From NCBI GenBank assembly GCA_902567855.1, contig CACFOQ010000001.1:1-64000 (forward strand): a DNA stretch of 64,000 nt, read 5' to 3'. Position 1 is the first letter of the stretch; each line of letters opens with the position of its first letter. This DNA is from an uncultured Alphaproteobacteria bacterium. Lineage in GTDB: Bacteria > Pseudomonadota > Alphaproteobacteria > HIMB59 > GCA-002718135. A program made the translations under genes and the position numbers. The notes under the pieces are model-generated. The model was not told the DNA's origin. It made no database searches and was given only the letters and a program-made list of their open reading frames with translations. Of this stretch, positions 18,527 to 26,610 are shown piece after piece.

Positions 18527-19629
18527 GATTGTTTTGGAAAATAATCTTCACATTCTCCCTCTCTATAAACATCAGTTGTTGCACAATGTAAACTTCCTCC
18601 AAAAGCATAAACATCTCTAAAAGGGACTGGGATAACTGTCATTCCTAAATTTTCCATCTGCTTAATCATTTTTGTTTCACTTGCTTCAACACAAATAGTT
18701 TTTGGATTTAAAATTAACACATTCATTGACAACCAAATAGAAGAATAACACATTGGTGGTGGAGAATTATGAATTGAGGGCTCTGCTTCAATTATCTTCC
18801 ATTTATTATTTTCAAAAATATTTCTCTGTTCATTTGAAAGTTTTCTATTAGGATTAATTAACATTACACCTGGTTTTATTGGAGTAAAGCAAGCATCAAT
18901 GTGAGTAGGTATCAAATCTCCTGGTAAATTAATTTGATGAATTCTATGATTTGGAAAATGTCTTCTTAACCAATTTAATCCTTTTAGATTAGAAGTAAAA
19001 TTATTATGATAAAATAAATCTTTTCCAAATCTTAAAATTTCAGCAGCATCAAATAATGGCTCTTCTTCAGTTAAAATAAAATCACCTTCTTCAATTTTTT
19101 TATATCTTTCTTCAGTAGTAATACCTGTTGGTAAATAGTTTTTTTTATAAGTTTTTTCTGAGAGCCTTGGTTTTGGTGCTGCTTCCCATCGCATATTAGG
19201 ATCTTCATTATAATATTTTTCTAAAAGTGGTCTGTAAGCTAGATACTCAAACCATCTACAACGATATGACATAGGGGCTTCCAACATTTCATTCCCAACT
19301 GTTAATATGACATCTCTTGGAGGCATACAATCAAACATGCCATCATTTTTCCAATCAGGAGTAGATATTGATTTACTAAAATCTATTGCAGTTGGTCTAT
19401 CTACTTTAATATCAAATGACTCTAATATTTTGACAAAATTATTGAGTTGATCATTAGCTTTATTGATAGAATCTATTGTTCTAGGACCATGAGAACCTTT
19501 CATTCCACTATCTTCACTTATTTTAGGTTCTAGGGCAGGTTCCATTGGTGGTATGTTTGCTTTATCTGCAACACCAACTATTACATGTTTTAATTGATCC
19601 CATTCATTCCATGAGTTTACTATTGTCAT
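18523..19629 (-). CDS. Glycine amidinotransferase-like protein
   Basis: A 368-residue protein of the amidinotransferase (pentein) fold, first gene of the long operon. The catalytic triad positions are visible: Asp194 or Asp204 after E-E-P-L-F-D, His243 in D-L-I-P-T-H-I-D-A-C-F and Cys349 in F-G-G-S-L-H-C-A-T-T-D-V. The family transfers an amidino group from arginine to an amine (glycine in creatine synthesis, inosamines in antibiotic synthesis). The true acceptor or donor here is unknown. Placement with creatinase-like M24 proteins and sarcosine oxidase recalls creatine metabolism, but the DoeA match and EutABC point to ectoine. It could make or break a guanidino compound. Confidence 0.85.
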   Translation of the reverse strand: MTIVNSWNEWDQLKHVIVGVADKANIPPMEPALEPKISEDSGMKGSHGPRTIDSINKANDQLNNFVKILESFDIKVDRPTAIDFSKSISTPDWKNDGMFDCMPPRDVILTVGNEMLEAPMSYRCRWFEYLAYRPLLEKYYNEDPNMRWEAAPKPRLSEKTYKKNYLPTGITTEERYKKIEEGDFILTEEEPLFDAAEILRFGKDLFYHNNFTSNLKGLNWLRRHFPNHRIHQINLPGDLIPTHIDACFTPIKPGVMLINPNRKLSNEQRNIFENNKWKIIEAEPSIHNSPPPMCYSSIWLSMNVLILNPKTICVEASETKMIKQMENLGMTVIPVPFRDVYAFGGSLHCATTDVYREGECEDYFPKQS

Positions 19630-19641
19630 TTTATCAGCATT

Positions 19642-19669
19642 AAATTATTATTTAAAAATCTAATAATTT
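19642..19669. promoter_or_regulatory. Inverted repeat in the divergent operon/ALDH control region
   Basis: A perfect 9-bp dyad AAATTATTA ... TAATAATTT with a 10-bp spacer lies in the middle of the 60-bp gap between the amidinotransferase operon and the aldehyde dehydrogenase gene. Its position between two divergent catabolic units fits an operator for a shared regulator. The arms are pure A/T, so chance is a real alternative in this genome. Confidence 0.35.
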
Positions 19670-19689
19670 AAATTTATATAAAAATATAC

Positions 19690-21141
19690 ATGGAATTAAA
19701 AAATAAATCTTTATTCAAGCAGGAATGTTTTATTGGGGGAAAGTGGGTAAAAAGCTTAAATAATGATACAATTCAAGTAGATAATCCTGCAACTCTCAAA
19801 TCAATTGGAAATGTTCCCAAATGCGGCAAAGCAGAAACTAAAAATGCTATAGAAGCAGCTAATGATGCTTTTTTAAATTGGAAAAATAAAACTGCTAAAG
19901 AAAGATCAATAATATTAAAACAATGGCAAGATCTAATAATAAAGAATGTTGATGATTTAGCTCATATTATGACTGTTGAACAAGGAAAGCCTCTTGCTGA
20001 ATCAAAAGGTGAAATTTTAATGGGGGCTTCATATATAGAATTCTATGCTGAAGAGGTAAAAAGAGTATATGGCGATATTATCCCTGATCCACTTCCAGAT
20101 AGAAGAATTGTAGTAATTAAACAACCTGTTGGAGTGGTTGGAGCAATTACACCTTGGAATTTTCCTAGCACTATGATTACTAGAAAATGTGCTCCAGCTT
20201 TAGGAGTAGGTTGTCCTGTAGTAATTAAACCTGCAAGTCAAACACCTTTCTCTGCACTGGCTTTAGCTGTATTAGCTGAAGAAGCAGGCTTTCCACCTGG
20301 TGTTTTTAATGTTTTAACAGGATCTGCTTCTGAAATTGGCAAAGAATTAACTGAAAATCCTATAGTGAAGAAAATATCATTCACTGGTTCTACAGAGGTT
20401 GGAAAAATTTTACTTAAACAGAGTGCTTCGACCGTTAAAAAAGTATCTATGGAATTAGGAGGACATGCTCCTTTTATAGTATTTGAAGATGCAGATATTG
20501 ATGAAGCAGTTTCTGGAGCTATAATGAGTAAATTTAGAAATTCTGGACAAACTTGTATATGTGCTAATAGATTATTTGTTCATGAAAAAGTTTATGAAGA
20601 ATTTTTAGAAAAATTTGTAAAAAAAGTTGCAGAAATAAAAGTTGGAAATGGTTTAGAGGAATCTACTAATTCTGGACCTTTAATAGATCAATACTCTCTT
20701 GAGAAAGTTAAAGATCATGTTCAAGATGCAGTAAAAACTGGAGCCAAAATAGCTATTGGGGGAGATATTCATAAATTAGGTGGCAACTTTTATCAGCCTA
20801 CAGTTTTGTCAAATGTTACTAATAAGGCAAAAATAACTTATGAAGAAACTTTTGGTCCTGTTGCTCCAATTTATAAATTTTCTTCAGATACTGAGGTGAT
20901 AAATTTAGCAAATGATACACCTTATGGTTTAGCTTCTTATTTTTATGCTAGAGATATTGGAAAAATTTGGAAAGTTGCTGAAGCATTAGAATACGGAATT
21001 GTAAGTGTAAATACTGGGTTGCCAACTAAAGCAGAAATACCATTTGGAGGTGTAAAAGAATCAGGTTTAGGAAGAGAAGGTTCTAGATATGGATTAGATG
21101 ATTATTTAGAAATTAAATATATTTCAATGGCAGGAATTTAA
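19690..21141 (+). CDS. NAD(P)-dependent aldehyde dehydrogenase, GabD/DoeC type
   Basis: A 483-residue aldehyde dehydrogenase of the succinate-semialdehyde dehydrogenase group. Visible motifs are the N-binding I-T-P-W-N-F-P (about 154-160), the general base Glu in M-E-L-G-G-H-A-P-F (about 255), the catalytic Cys in N-S-G-Q-T-C-I-C-A (about 289) and E-E-T-F-G-P-V-A-P near 385. The two adjacent Cys (TCIC) are usual for GabD. Divergent transcription from the EutABC/DoeA operon suggests it is the DoeC/Ssd enzyme that oxidises aspartate semialdehyde (ectoine route) or succinate semialdehyde. Its stop overlaps the convergent ROK gene by 4 bp. Confidence 0.88.
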   Translation: MELKNKSLFKQECFIGGKWVKSLNNDTIQVDNPATLKSIGNVPKCGKAETKNAIEAANDAFLNWKNKTAKERSIILKQWQDLIIKNVDDLAHIMTVEQGKPLAESKGEILMGASYIEFYAEEVKRVYGDIIPDPLPDRRIVVIKQPVGVVGAITPWNFPSTMITRKCAPALGVGCPVVIKPASQTPFSALALAVLAEEAGFPPGVFNVLTGSASEIGKELTENPIVKKISFTGSTEVGKILLKQSASTVKKVSMELGGHAPFIVFEDADIDEAVSGAIMSKFRNSGQTCICANRLFVHEKVYEEFLEKFVKKVAEIKVGNGLEESTNSGPLIDQYSLEKVKDHVQDAVKTGAKIAIGGDIHKLGGNFYQPTVLSNVTNKAKITYEETFGPVAPIYKFSSDTEVINLANDTPYGLASYFYARDIGKIWKVAEALEYGIVSVNTGLPTKAEIPFGGVKESGLGREGSRYGLDDYLEIKYISMAGI

Positions 21142-22025
21142 GATAGCCAGGCTGCCCCTCTTACGCCCCCGGAATCTCCGTGAATGTTTTTTACAACTTT
21201 TGTATGGCAAACATCAGAAAAAACATATTCTTTTAGTTTGTTGTTTATTGTTTCATAAATATAATTAATATTTGACATTCCTCCACCTAATACAATTATA
21301 TCAGGATCTAAAACATTCACAACTATTGATAATCCTCTTGCTAAATGATCAACGTACTGTTCTAGGGCAAATTTTGATTTTGCATTATTTGGATAATCTT
21401 TAATAATATCATGAGAATTTAAATTTGTTCCATTTCTAAGATTATAACAATTAGAAAAACCAGGACCAGATAGATAAGTTTCTATACATCCATCTCTTCC
21501 ACAATAACATTTTTTATTAAATTTCTTTTCTTCTTCAGTTCTATTGGGTAAAGTTATATGCCCCCATTCACCAGCAATATTGTTTCTACCTTGAATAACT
21601 TTTTGATTAATTACAATACCACCTCCTGTACCAGTACCTATAATAACTCCAAAAACTACACTTTTTCCTTTGCCCGCTCCATCTACGGCTTCAGATAAAG
21701 CAAAACAATTTGCATCATTTTCAAGAATTACTTTTCTTTTAAGGGTATTTTCCAAATCTATCTTTAATGGTTTTCCATTTAACCATACTGAATTTGCATT
21801 TTTTACCAAACTTGAGTCATGAGATACACATCCTGGCATTCCTACTCCAATAGATTCGACATCTCCAAAATCATTTTCAAATTCTTTAATCAAAGAAACT
21901 ATACCATGCATAGTTCCTTGATAGTTTTTCTCAGTATTGATTCTTTTACGAGTTAATTCTCTCCCTGAACTATCTATTAAAATTCCTTCAGTTTTTGTTC
22001 CACCTAAATCAATTCCTATTTTCAC
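21138..22025 (-). CDS. ROK-family sugar kinase
   Basis: A 295-residue kinase of the ROK family. The phosphate-1 motif is I-D-L-G-G-T-K-T (5-12), the catalytic Asp lies in L-E-N-D-A-N-C (Asp104), the ATP loop is I-G-T-G-T-G-G-G (129-136) and the ROK zinc site is G-E-W-G-H (His156) plus C-Y-C-G-R-D-G-C (Cys173, 175, 180). There is no DNA-binding domain, so it is an enzyme, not a NagC-type regulator. Likely substrates are fructose, glucose, mannose or N-acetylglucosamine; the sequence does not decide. It is 8 bp upstream of nothing recognisable but follows bioY by 8 bp on the same strand. Confidence 0.9.
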   Translation of the reverse strand: MKIGIDLGGTKTEGILIDSSGRELTRKRINTEKNYQGTMHGIVSLIKEFENDFGDVESIGVGMPGCVSHDSSLVKNANSVWLNGKPLKIDLENTLKRKVILENDANCFALSEAVDGAGKGKSVVFGVIIGTGTGGGIVINQKVIQGRNNIAGEWGHITLPNRTEEEKKFNKKCYCGRDGCIETYLSGPGFSNCYNLRNGTNLNSHDIIKDYPNNAKSKFALEQYVDHLARGLSIVVNVLDPDIIVLGGGMSNINYIYETINNKLKEYVFSDVCHTKVVKNIHGDSGGVRGAAWLS

Positions 22026-22033
22026 AAATTTTA

Positions 22034-22648
22034 TTATTTTTTCTTAACAAAATGCCAAATTAGTGGAGTAATGCATGCAGCTAATGCAATTTTAACTGGT
22101 TCAGTAAACTTAAAAACAAAAAGACCATATTTAAAAGCATATTTATAACCTTCGCCTAAGTTAAGTTGTTGTGATAATTCAGGGTGATACTGATCAAACC
22201 AAAAACCCAACCAAATTAAACCAGGAATAAAAATGATTATTGTGCCAATAAAAATTGTAATTAAAGATTTAATAAAATTTTTATCATAATTTTTTTCAGC
22301 TAAATAACCTACAAAATAGCTTGCTATCAGCATTCCCAATAAATAACCTCCAGAAGGACCTAATAAATAATAAAAACCACTAAATGGTGGTTTTGCAAAA
22401 ACAGGTATACCTATAATTCCTTCAAAAATATAAAGTGCAAAAGTTAGAAAAGCTAATCTAGAACCCACAGCCATTGAGAAAGTTAAAAGAACAAGGGTCT
22501 GTAATGTAACTGGTACTGGGGGAATTGGTATTGCTATTCTAGCAGATAAAGCATAGAGAATAGAGCCTATAAATATAATTAAAAGATTTTTTAAAATAGA
22601 ATCAAATCTATTTAAAAAAACTACATTATTAATTAATAAATTTTGCAT
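22034..22648 (-). CDS. bioY: Biotin transporter BioY
   Basis: A 204-residue integral membrane protein, S component of an ECF transporter or a stand-alone biotin carrier. Family motifs are I-P-P-V-P-V-T-L-Q-T (about 43-52) and L-G-P-S-G-G-Y-L-L-G-M (about 92-102), with about six hydrophobic helices. No EcfA or EcfT (BioMN) genes are nearby, as often in alphaproteobacteria. It likely heads a two-gene unit with the ROK kinase. A good promoter stands just upstream, with a TSS only a few bases from the ATG. Confidence 0.93.
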   Translation of the reverse strand: MQNLLINNVVFLNRFDSILKNLLIIFIGSILYALSARIAIPIPPVPVTLQTLVLLTFSMAVGSRLAFLTFALYIFEGIIGIPVFAKPPFSGFYYLLGPSGGYLLGMLIASYFVGYLAEKNYDKNFIKSLITIFIGTIIIFIPGLIWLGFWFDQYHPELSQQLNLGEGYKYAFKYGLFVFKFTEPVKIALAACITPLIWHFVKKK

Positions 22649-22659
22649 GGTTTAAATAT

Positions 22660-22688
22660 ATCATAAACTAAATTTTTTTGAGCTTCAA
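22660..22688 (-). promoter_or_regulatory. Putative bioY promoter
   Basis: On the minus strand TTGAAG (22683-22688) and TATGAT (22660-22665) are separated by 17 bp. The predicted start site leaves only a few bases before the bioY ATG at 22648, implying a near-leaderless message. I see no clean BioR operator (TTATMKATAA). Confidence 0.45.
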
Positions 22689-22707
22689 GTATCACTTAAA
22701 AAAATTA

Positions 22708-24075
22708 TTATAACAAAAGAATTGAAGCCAAACCTAAAAAAGAAAGAAATCCAAAAACATCTGTTATAGTAGTCAAAATGACTCCTGAAGCCAGAGCTGG
22801 ATCAACTTTAAATTTATTTAATGTTATAGGTATCAGTATTCCAGCCATACCTGCTATTAATAAGTTTATTATCATAGCCATAGCAATAACAATTCCCAAT
22901 AAATAATCTTCAAACCAATAAGAAGAAAGCAAACCAATAATTATTGCAAAAATTATTCCGTTAATTCCTCCAACTAAAGTTTCTTTAGCAATAATTTTAA
23001 ATGCATTTGAAGTTGTTAGCTCTTTCATTGCTAAGGCTCTAACAGAAACTGTGAGAGTTTGGGTGCCTGCGTTCCCACCCATAGAAGCAACAATTGGCAT
23101 TAATACAGCTAGTGCAACTACTTTTTCTATTGAAGCTTGGAAAAAACCTATCACGATAGAAGCTATTACAGCAGTAAGCAAATTTACTAATAGCCATGAA
23201 AACCTTGATTTTGTTGTATCGATTACTGCATCATAAATATCAGCTTGCCCTACTCCACCTAACTTTAATATATCCTCCTCTCTTTCTTCTTCAATAACAT
23301 CAACAACATCATCAACTGTAATTGATCCTATAACTTCTTCATTATTATTTATAACTGGAGCGCTTACCATAGCGTATTTATTAAATTGAAAAGCTACCTC
23401 TTCTTGATCTGTTAGAACATTAATAGTTCTTGTTATTTTATTTTTTATTGCTTCCAAAGGAGTTGATCTTTTAGATCCCATTAACCTACCAAGAGGAACT
23501 ATTCCGGAAATTTTTTTACTTTTATTTAGTAAGTATATTTCATAAAAATCTTCTGGAAGATCATCTTTATTTTTTCTTAAAAAATCTATAGCATCTCCTA
23601 CGTTCCAATCTAAATCTATAGAAACAAACTCTCTTTGCATAAGCCTGCCAGCACTATCTTCTGGATAGTTAAGTCCCTCCTTAATTAACTCTCTTTCAGA
23701 TTCTGAAATATTATCTAAAAAAACTTCTTTATCAGACTCTTCTAAATCTTCTACGACATCTACTGCATCATCTACATCTAATGTGCTAGCATTTGAGGCT
23801 AATTGTTTTATATCTAACTGCTCAATTATTTCATCTCTTATACTTTCATTTAAATAAGTTAATATTTCTGGGTCAAAGTAGTTTTTAACTTTTAAAATAA
23901 ATTTTAATCTAGACTCATCATCAAAATTTTGAATGATTTCAGCAATATCAGCATTATGTAAATTTTTAACAAAGCTATCTAATTTATTAATATTTGAATT
24001 ATCTATAAATTCATTAATTTGAGTTAAATTATATTCTAATGTGGTTTTTTCTTTAATATTATTGTTACTCATCAT
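22708..24075 (-). CDS. mgtE: Magnesium transporter MgtE
   Basis: A 455-residue Mg2+ channel. It has the cytosolic N domain (about 1-125), the linker E-D-S-A-G-R-L-M (about 140), a CBS pair (about 145-265) and five C-terminal membrane helices from about 290, with the pore motif G-G-N-A-G-T-Q-T-L and L-I-A-G-M-A-G. An AAGG Shine-Dalgarno overlaps the tRNA-Leu 3' end; the tandem ATGs at 24075 and 24072 are both possible starts, and an upstream GTG at 24081 is less likely. It is 8 bp after tRNA-Leu and probably shares its transcript. Confidence 0.94.
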   Translation of the reverse strand: MMSNNNIKEKTTLEYNLTQINEFIDNSNINKLDSFVKNLHNADIAEIIQNFDDESRLKFILKVKNYFDPEILTYLNESIRDEIIEQLDIKQLASNASTLDVDDAVDVVEDLEESDKEVFLDNISESERELIKEGLNYPEDSAGRLMQREFVSIDLDWNVGDAIDFLRKNKDDLPEDFYEIYLLNKSKKISGIVPLGRLMGSKRSTPLEAIKNKITRTINVLTDQEEVAFQFNKYAMVSAPVINNNEEVIGSITVDDVVDVIEEEREEDILKLGGVGQADIYDAVIDTTKSRFSWLLVNLLTAVIASIVIGFFQASIEKVVALAVLMPIVASMGGNAGTQTLTVSVRALAMKELTTSNAFKIIAKETLVGGINGIIFAIIIGLLSSYWFEDYLLGIVIAMAMIINLLIAGMAGILIPITLNKFKVDPALASGVILTTITDVFGFLSFLGLASILLL

Positions 24076-24083
24076 TACCACCT

Positions 24084-24170
24084 TGGTGCGGCCGAGAAGA
24101 GTTGAACTTCCACGGGATTAATCCCACAACGACCTCAACGTTGCGCGTATACCAGTTCCGCCACGGCCGC
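24084..24170 (-). tRNA. tRNA-Leu (anticodon GAG)
   Basis: Acceptor GCGGCCG pairs with CGGCCGC. The anticodon arm is CAACG-TTGAGGT-CGTTG, giving anticodon GAG, which reads CUC/CUU. A long class II variable arm and the T arm (GTTCAACTC) are present, and the CCA end is encoded. Confidence 0.97.
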
Positions 24171-24185
24171 AGAATTTATGGCCTT

Positions 24186-24214
24186 TAATTAACAGATAGG
24201 ATAATAAGTATCAA
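24186..24214 (-). promoter_or_regulatory. Putative tRNA-Leu promoter
   Basis: Minus-strand TTGATA (24209-24214) and TAATTA (24186-24191) with 17-bp spacing, placed 15 bp before the tRNA-Leu 5' end. This would also drive mgtE. Confidence 0.45.
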
Positions 24215-24224
24215 TAAAGCAAAA

Positions 24225-24881
24225 ATGAAAAATATAAATAATATAGAAATAAAAATTTCAAACGACCTAGTAGATTACAAAGAATCTCTTAGAATTATGG
24301 AAAAAAGAGTTGTTGATATCAACTTAAATAATAAAAAAGAATTAATTTGGTTTTTATATCATGATCATATTTATACTATTGGGACAAGTGGCAGTGAAAA
24401 AGAGATTCGAGAAAAAATTACTTATCCAGTAATTAAAACAAATCGAGGAGGCAAAATAACATATCATGGGCCTGGGCAAAGAATTGTATATTTTTTAGTT
24501 GATTTAAAAAAAAGAAAAAAAGATATAAGAAAATTTGTTAGTATAATTGAAAATTCTACAATTAATTTATTAAAGAATTATAACATAGAAGCAAAAAGTT
24601 ACCCTGAAAAAATAGGAATATGGGTTACAAAATTTAATGAAAACAAATTAAAAAAAGAAAGAAAAATTGGTGCTATTGGATTGCGATTAAAAAAATGGAC
24701 TACTTACCATGGATTAAGTTTTAATATAAATCCTAATTTAAAAAATTTTGATAAGATTGATGCTTGTGGATTAAAAGAGTTTTCAACTATTTCATTAGAA
24801 GATCTAAAAATTAATATTAATACAAAAGAATTTGATGAACTTTATCTAAAACTTTTTTTAAAAGAACTTCGAAATTTATAA
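24225..24881 (+). CDS. lipB: Lipoyl(octanoyl) transferase
   Basis: A 218-residue enzyme that moves octanoate from acyl-carrier protein to lipoyl domains (2-oxoacid dehydrogenases, GcvH). The family signature R-G-G-K-I-T-Y-H-G-P-G-Q is at residues 74-85. The catalytic Lys is Lys147 in R-K-I-G-A-I-G and the acyl-thioester Cys is Cys181 in D-A-C-G-L-K-E-F-S-T. It is divergent from tRNA-Leu and its last codons overlap the convergent pseudouridine synthase gene by 6 bp. Confidence 0.95.
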   Translation: MKNINNIEIKISNDLVDYKESLRIMEKRVVDINLNNKKELIWFLYHDHIYTIGTSGSEKEIREKITYPVIKTNRGGKITYHGPGQRIVYFLVDLKKRKKDIRKFVSIIENSTINLLKNYNIEAKSYPEKIGIWVTKFNENKLKKERKIGAIGLRLKKWTTYHGLSFNINPNLKNFDKIDACGLKEFSTISLEDLKININTKEFDELYLKLFLKELRNL

Positions 24882-25796
24882 TTTAAAATTGATATTTTTT
24901 TTTTCAATTATCTTTAAGTTATTTTTTTGCATAAATTTTTTAAAATGATCTGGTAAATTGGTAGAAAATTCATAATGTTGACTATTTACTTCAAACTTTA
25001 ATAAACAAGCATTTAATTTTAAGGTCTCAGTATTATTTTTAATCATTTTATTATATTTTGTATCTCCTATGATAGGTGTTCCTAAGTGTTTTGCCACAAG
25101 TCTGATTTGATGAGTCTTGCCTGTACTTGGTGCAAATAATAAAGTACTACAATTTTTATTAGTTTGACAAACTTTATACTTAGTTAAAGAATTTGAACTT
25201 TTTCTTAAATCTTTTTTATTCTCAATAAGAAGCTCTACTTCAGATTCTTTATTTTTTGGGGTACCTTGGCAAATTGCAAAATATATTTTTGATATTAATT
25301 GTTGCTTAAAAAGTTTTCCAAAAATTTTAGTTGTTTTAAGATTTTTTGCTATTATTAATAAACCTGAAGTTTCTCTATCTAATCTATGAACTAAATTATA
25401 TTTTGATGATATATCTTTAATAATATCATCAATTGATATATTGATTTTACTTCCCCCTTGAGTAGCAATACCGGCCCACTTATCTAATATAATAAAATCA
25501 GAATTTTCAAATAATATTGATGACATAAAAATTTTTTTATATTTAGAAGGTATTTCTTTTTTATATACAGATTTATTAATGTTTTTATAAGAATCAATTG
25601 AGTAATTAAAAATCTCAATAATGTCATTTAATTTTAATCTATAATTTGAAGATGTCTTTTTTGTATTGATCTTTATATTTCCTTTTCGTATATTTTTTTC
25701 AATAAAACTTTGTTTCAAAGTAGAAAAATTTCTCTTGAGCCATTTGTCTAATCGTAAATTTTGGTAATCAGAAGATTTAATATGAAATTTTTTCAA
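24876..25796 (-). CDS. RluC/RluD-family 23S rRNA pseudouridine synthase
   Basis: A 306-residue protein with an N-terminal S4 RNA-binding domain (about 13-65) and a RluA-type catalytic domain with the aspartate motif H-R-L-D-R-E-T-S-G (Asp140). Further blocks are P-S-T-G-K-T-H-Q-I-R and P-I-I-G-D-T-K-Y. Its position after crcB matches rluC in alphaproteobacteria, so RluC (U955/2504/2580) is the best guess. It starts 2 bp after crcB and is probably read with the alpha ribosomal operon. Confidence 0.88.
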   Translation of the reverse strand: MKKFHIKSSDYQNLRLDKWLKRNFSTLKQSFIEKNIRKGNIKINTKKTSSNYRLKLNDIIEIFNYSIDSYKNINKSVYKKEIPSKYKKIFMSSILFENSDFIILDKWAGIATQGGSKINISIDDIIKDISSKYNLVHRLDRETSGLLIIAKNLKTTKIFGKLFKQQLISKIYFAICQGTPKNKESEVELLIENKKDLRKSSNSLTKYKVCQTNKNCSTLLFAPSTGKTHQIRLVAKHLGTPIIGDTKYNKMIKNNTETLKLNACLLKFEVNSQHYEFSTNLPDHFKKFMQKNNLKIIEKKNINFKL

Positions 25797-25798
25797 AA

Positions 25799-26167
25799 CT
25801 AAATTTTATTTATATTGTATCCTATAAAGCAAAAAAATATACATGTTGAAACAGAAATACAAATATATAAAGTTGGTAAAATAATTCTTTTATTATTAAA
25901 TAATTCAATTATTTCATAAGAAAAAGCAGAGAATGTAGTAAAAGAACCTAGTAATCCAATAACAATAAAATATTTTATAAAATTTTGAGAGGTTTCATTA
26001 TTATGTAAAAAACTCATTAATAGTCCAATAAAAAAAGAACCTGCAATATTTACAAATAATGTAGATAGTGGAAAATTTGGAGAAATAAATTTAAAAATAT
26101 TTGTACTTAAATATCTTAGAGTTGCTCCTATTGCTCCTCCACATGCAACTAAAACCAAGTTATACAA
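25799..26167 (-). CDS. crcB: Fluoride channel CrcB/Fluc
   Basis: A 122-residue membrane protein with four hydrophobic helices, acting as a dual-topology dimeric F- exporter. The motifs G-G-A-I-G-A-T-L-R-Y (about 9-18), F-V-N-I-A-G-S-F-F-I-G (about 39-49) and L-G-S-F-T-T-F-S-A-F (about 73-82) are family-defining. It follows rplQ by 9 bp. No fluoride riboswitch fits in that gap, so it seems to be made constitutively with the ribosomal operon. Confidence 0.93.
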   Translation of the reverse strand: MYNLVLVACGGAIGATLRYLSTNIFKFISPNFPLSTLFVNIAGSFFIGLLMSFLHNNETSQNFIKYFIVIGLLGSFTTFSAFSYEIIELFNNKRIILPTLYICISVSTCIFFCFIGYNINKI

Positions 26168-26176
26168 ACTTATTTT

Positions 26177-26608
26177 TTATTTAACTTCTTCTTCTTCTTC
26201 AGAAGGTTTTTTTTCAGGTACAGGTCCACTATCAAGACCCTTGGCATTTTCATCTCTGTCAACTAGCTCTATTATTGCTGTTGGAGCATTATCTCCAAAA
26301 CGATTACCGATTTTTATTATACGTGTATAACCTCCAGACCTCTCTTTATATCTTTCAGAAATAACATCAAAAATTTTTTTAGTATTCTTTTGATCTTGTA
26401 ATATAGAAATAGTCTTTCTTCTTGATACTAGATCACCTTTTTTTCCTAAAGTAATAATTTTTTCAACAAAAGGTCGTAATTCTTTCGCTTTAGATAATGT
26501 AGTTGTTATTTGCTCATGTTTAATGAGCGAATTAGATAAATTCATCAACAATGCTTTTCTATGAGATGTGGTTCTATTTAATTTTCTATAAGTTATATTG
26601 TGTTTCAT
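26177..26608 (-). CDS. rplQ: 50S ribosomal protein L17
   Basis: 143 residues, beginning [17 protein letters not shown] as in all L17 proteins; it lines the exit-tunnel side of the large subunit. The conserved core ends near residue 118, and a 25-residue acidic tail (run of Glu near the end) follows, a common alphaproteobacterial extension. It is 2 bp after rpoA and is the last ribosomal gene of the cluster. Confidence 0.97.
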   Translation of the reverse strand: MKHNITYRKLNRTTSHRKALLMNLSNSLIKHEQITTTLSKAKELRPFVEKIITLGKKGDLVSRRKTISILQDQKNTKKIFDVISERYKERSGGYTRIIKIGNRFGDNAPTAIIELVDRDENAKGLDSGPVPEKKPSEEEEEVK

Positions 26609-26610
26609 AA

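Noticed and set aside
22649-22707. BioR operator upstream of bioY
   Set aside because: TTATGATATA is only a partial match to the palindromic BioR consensus.
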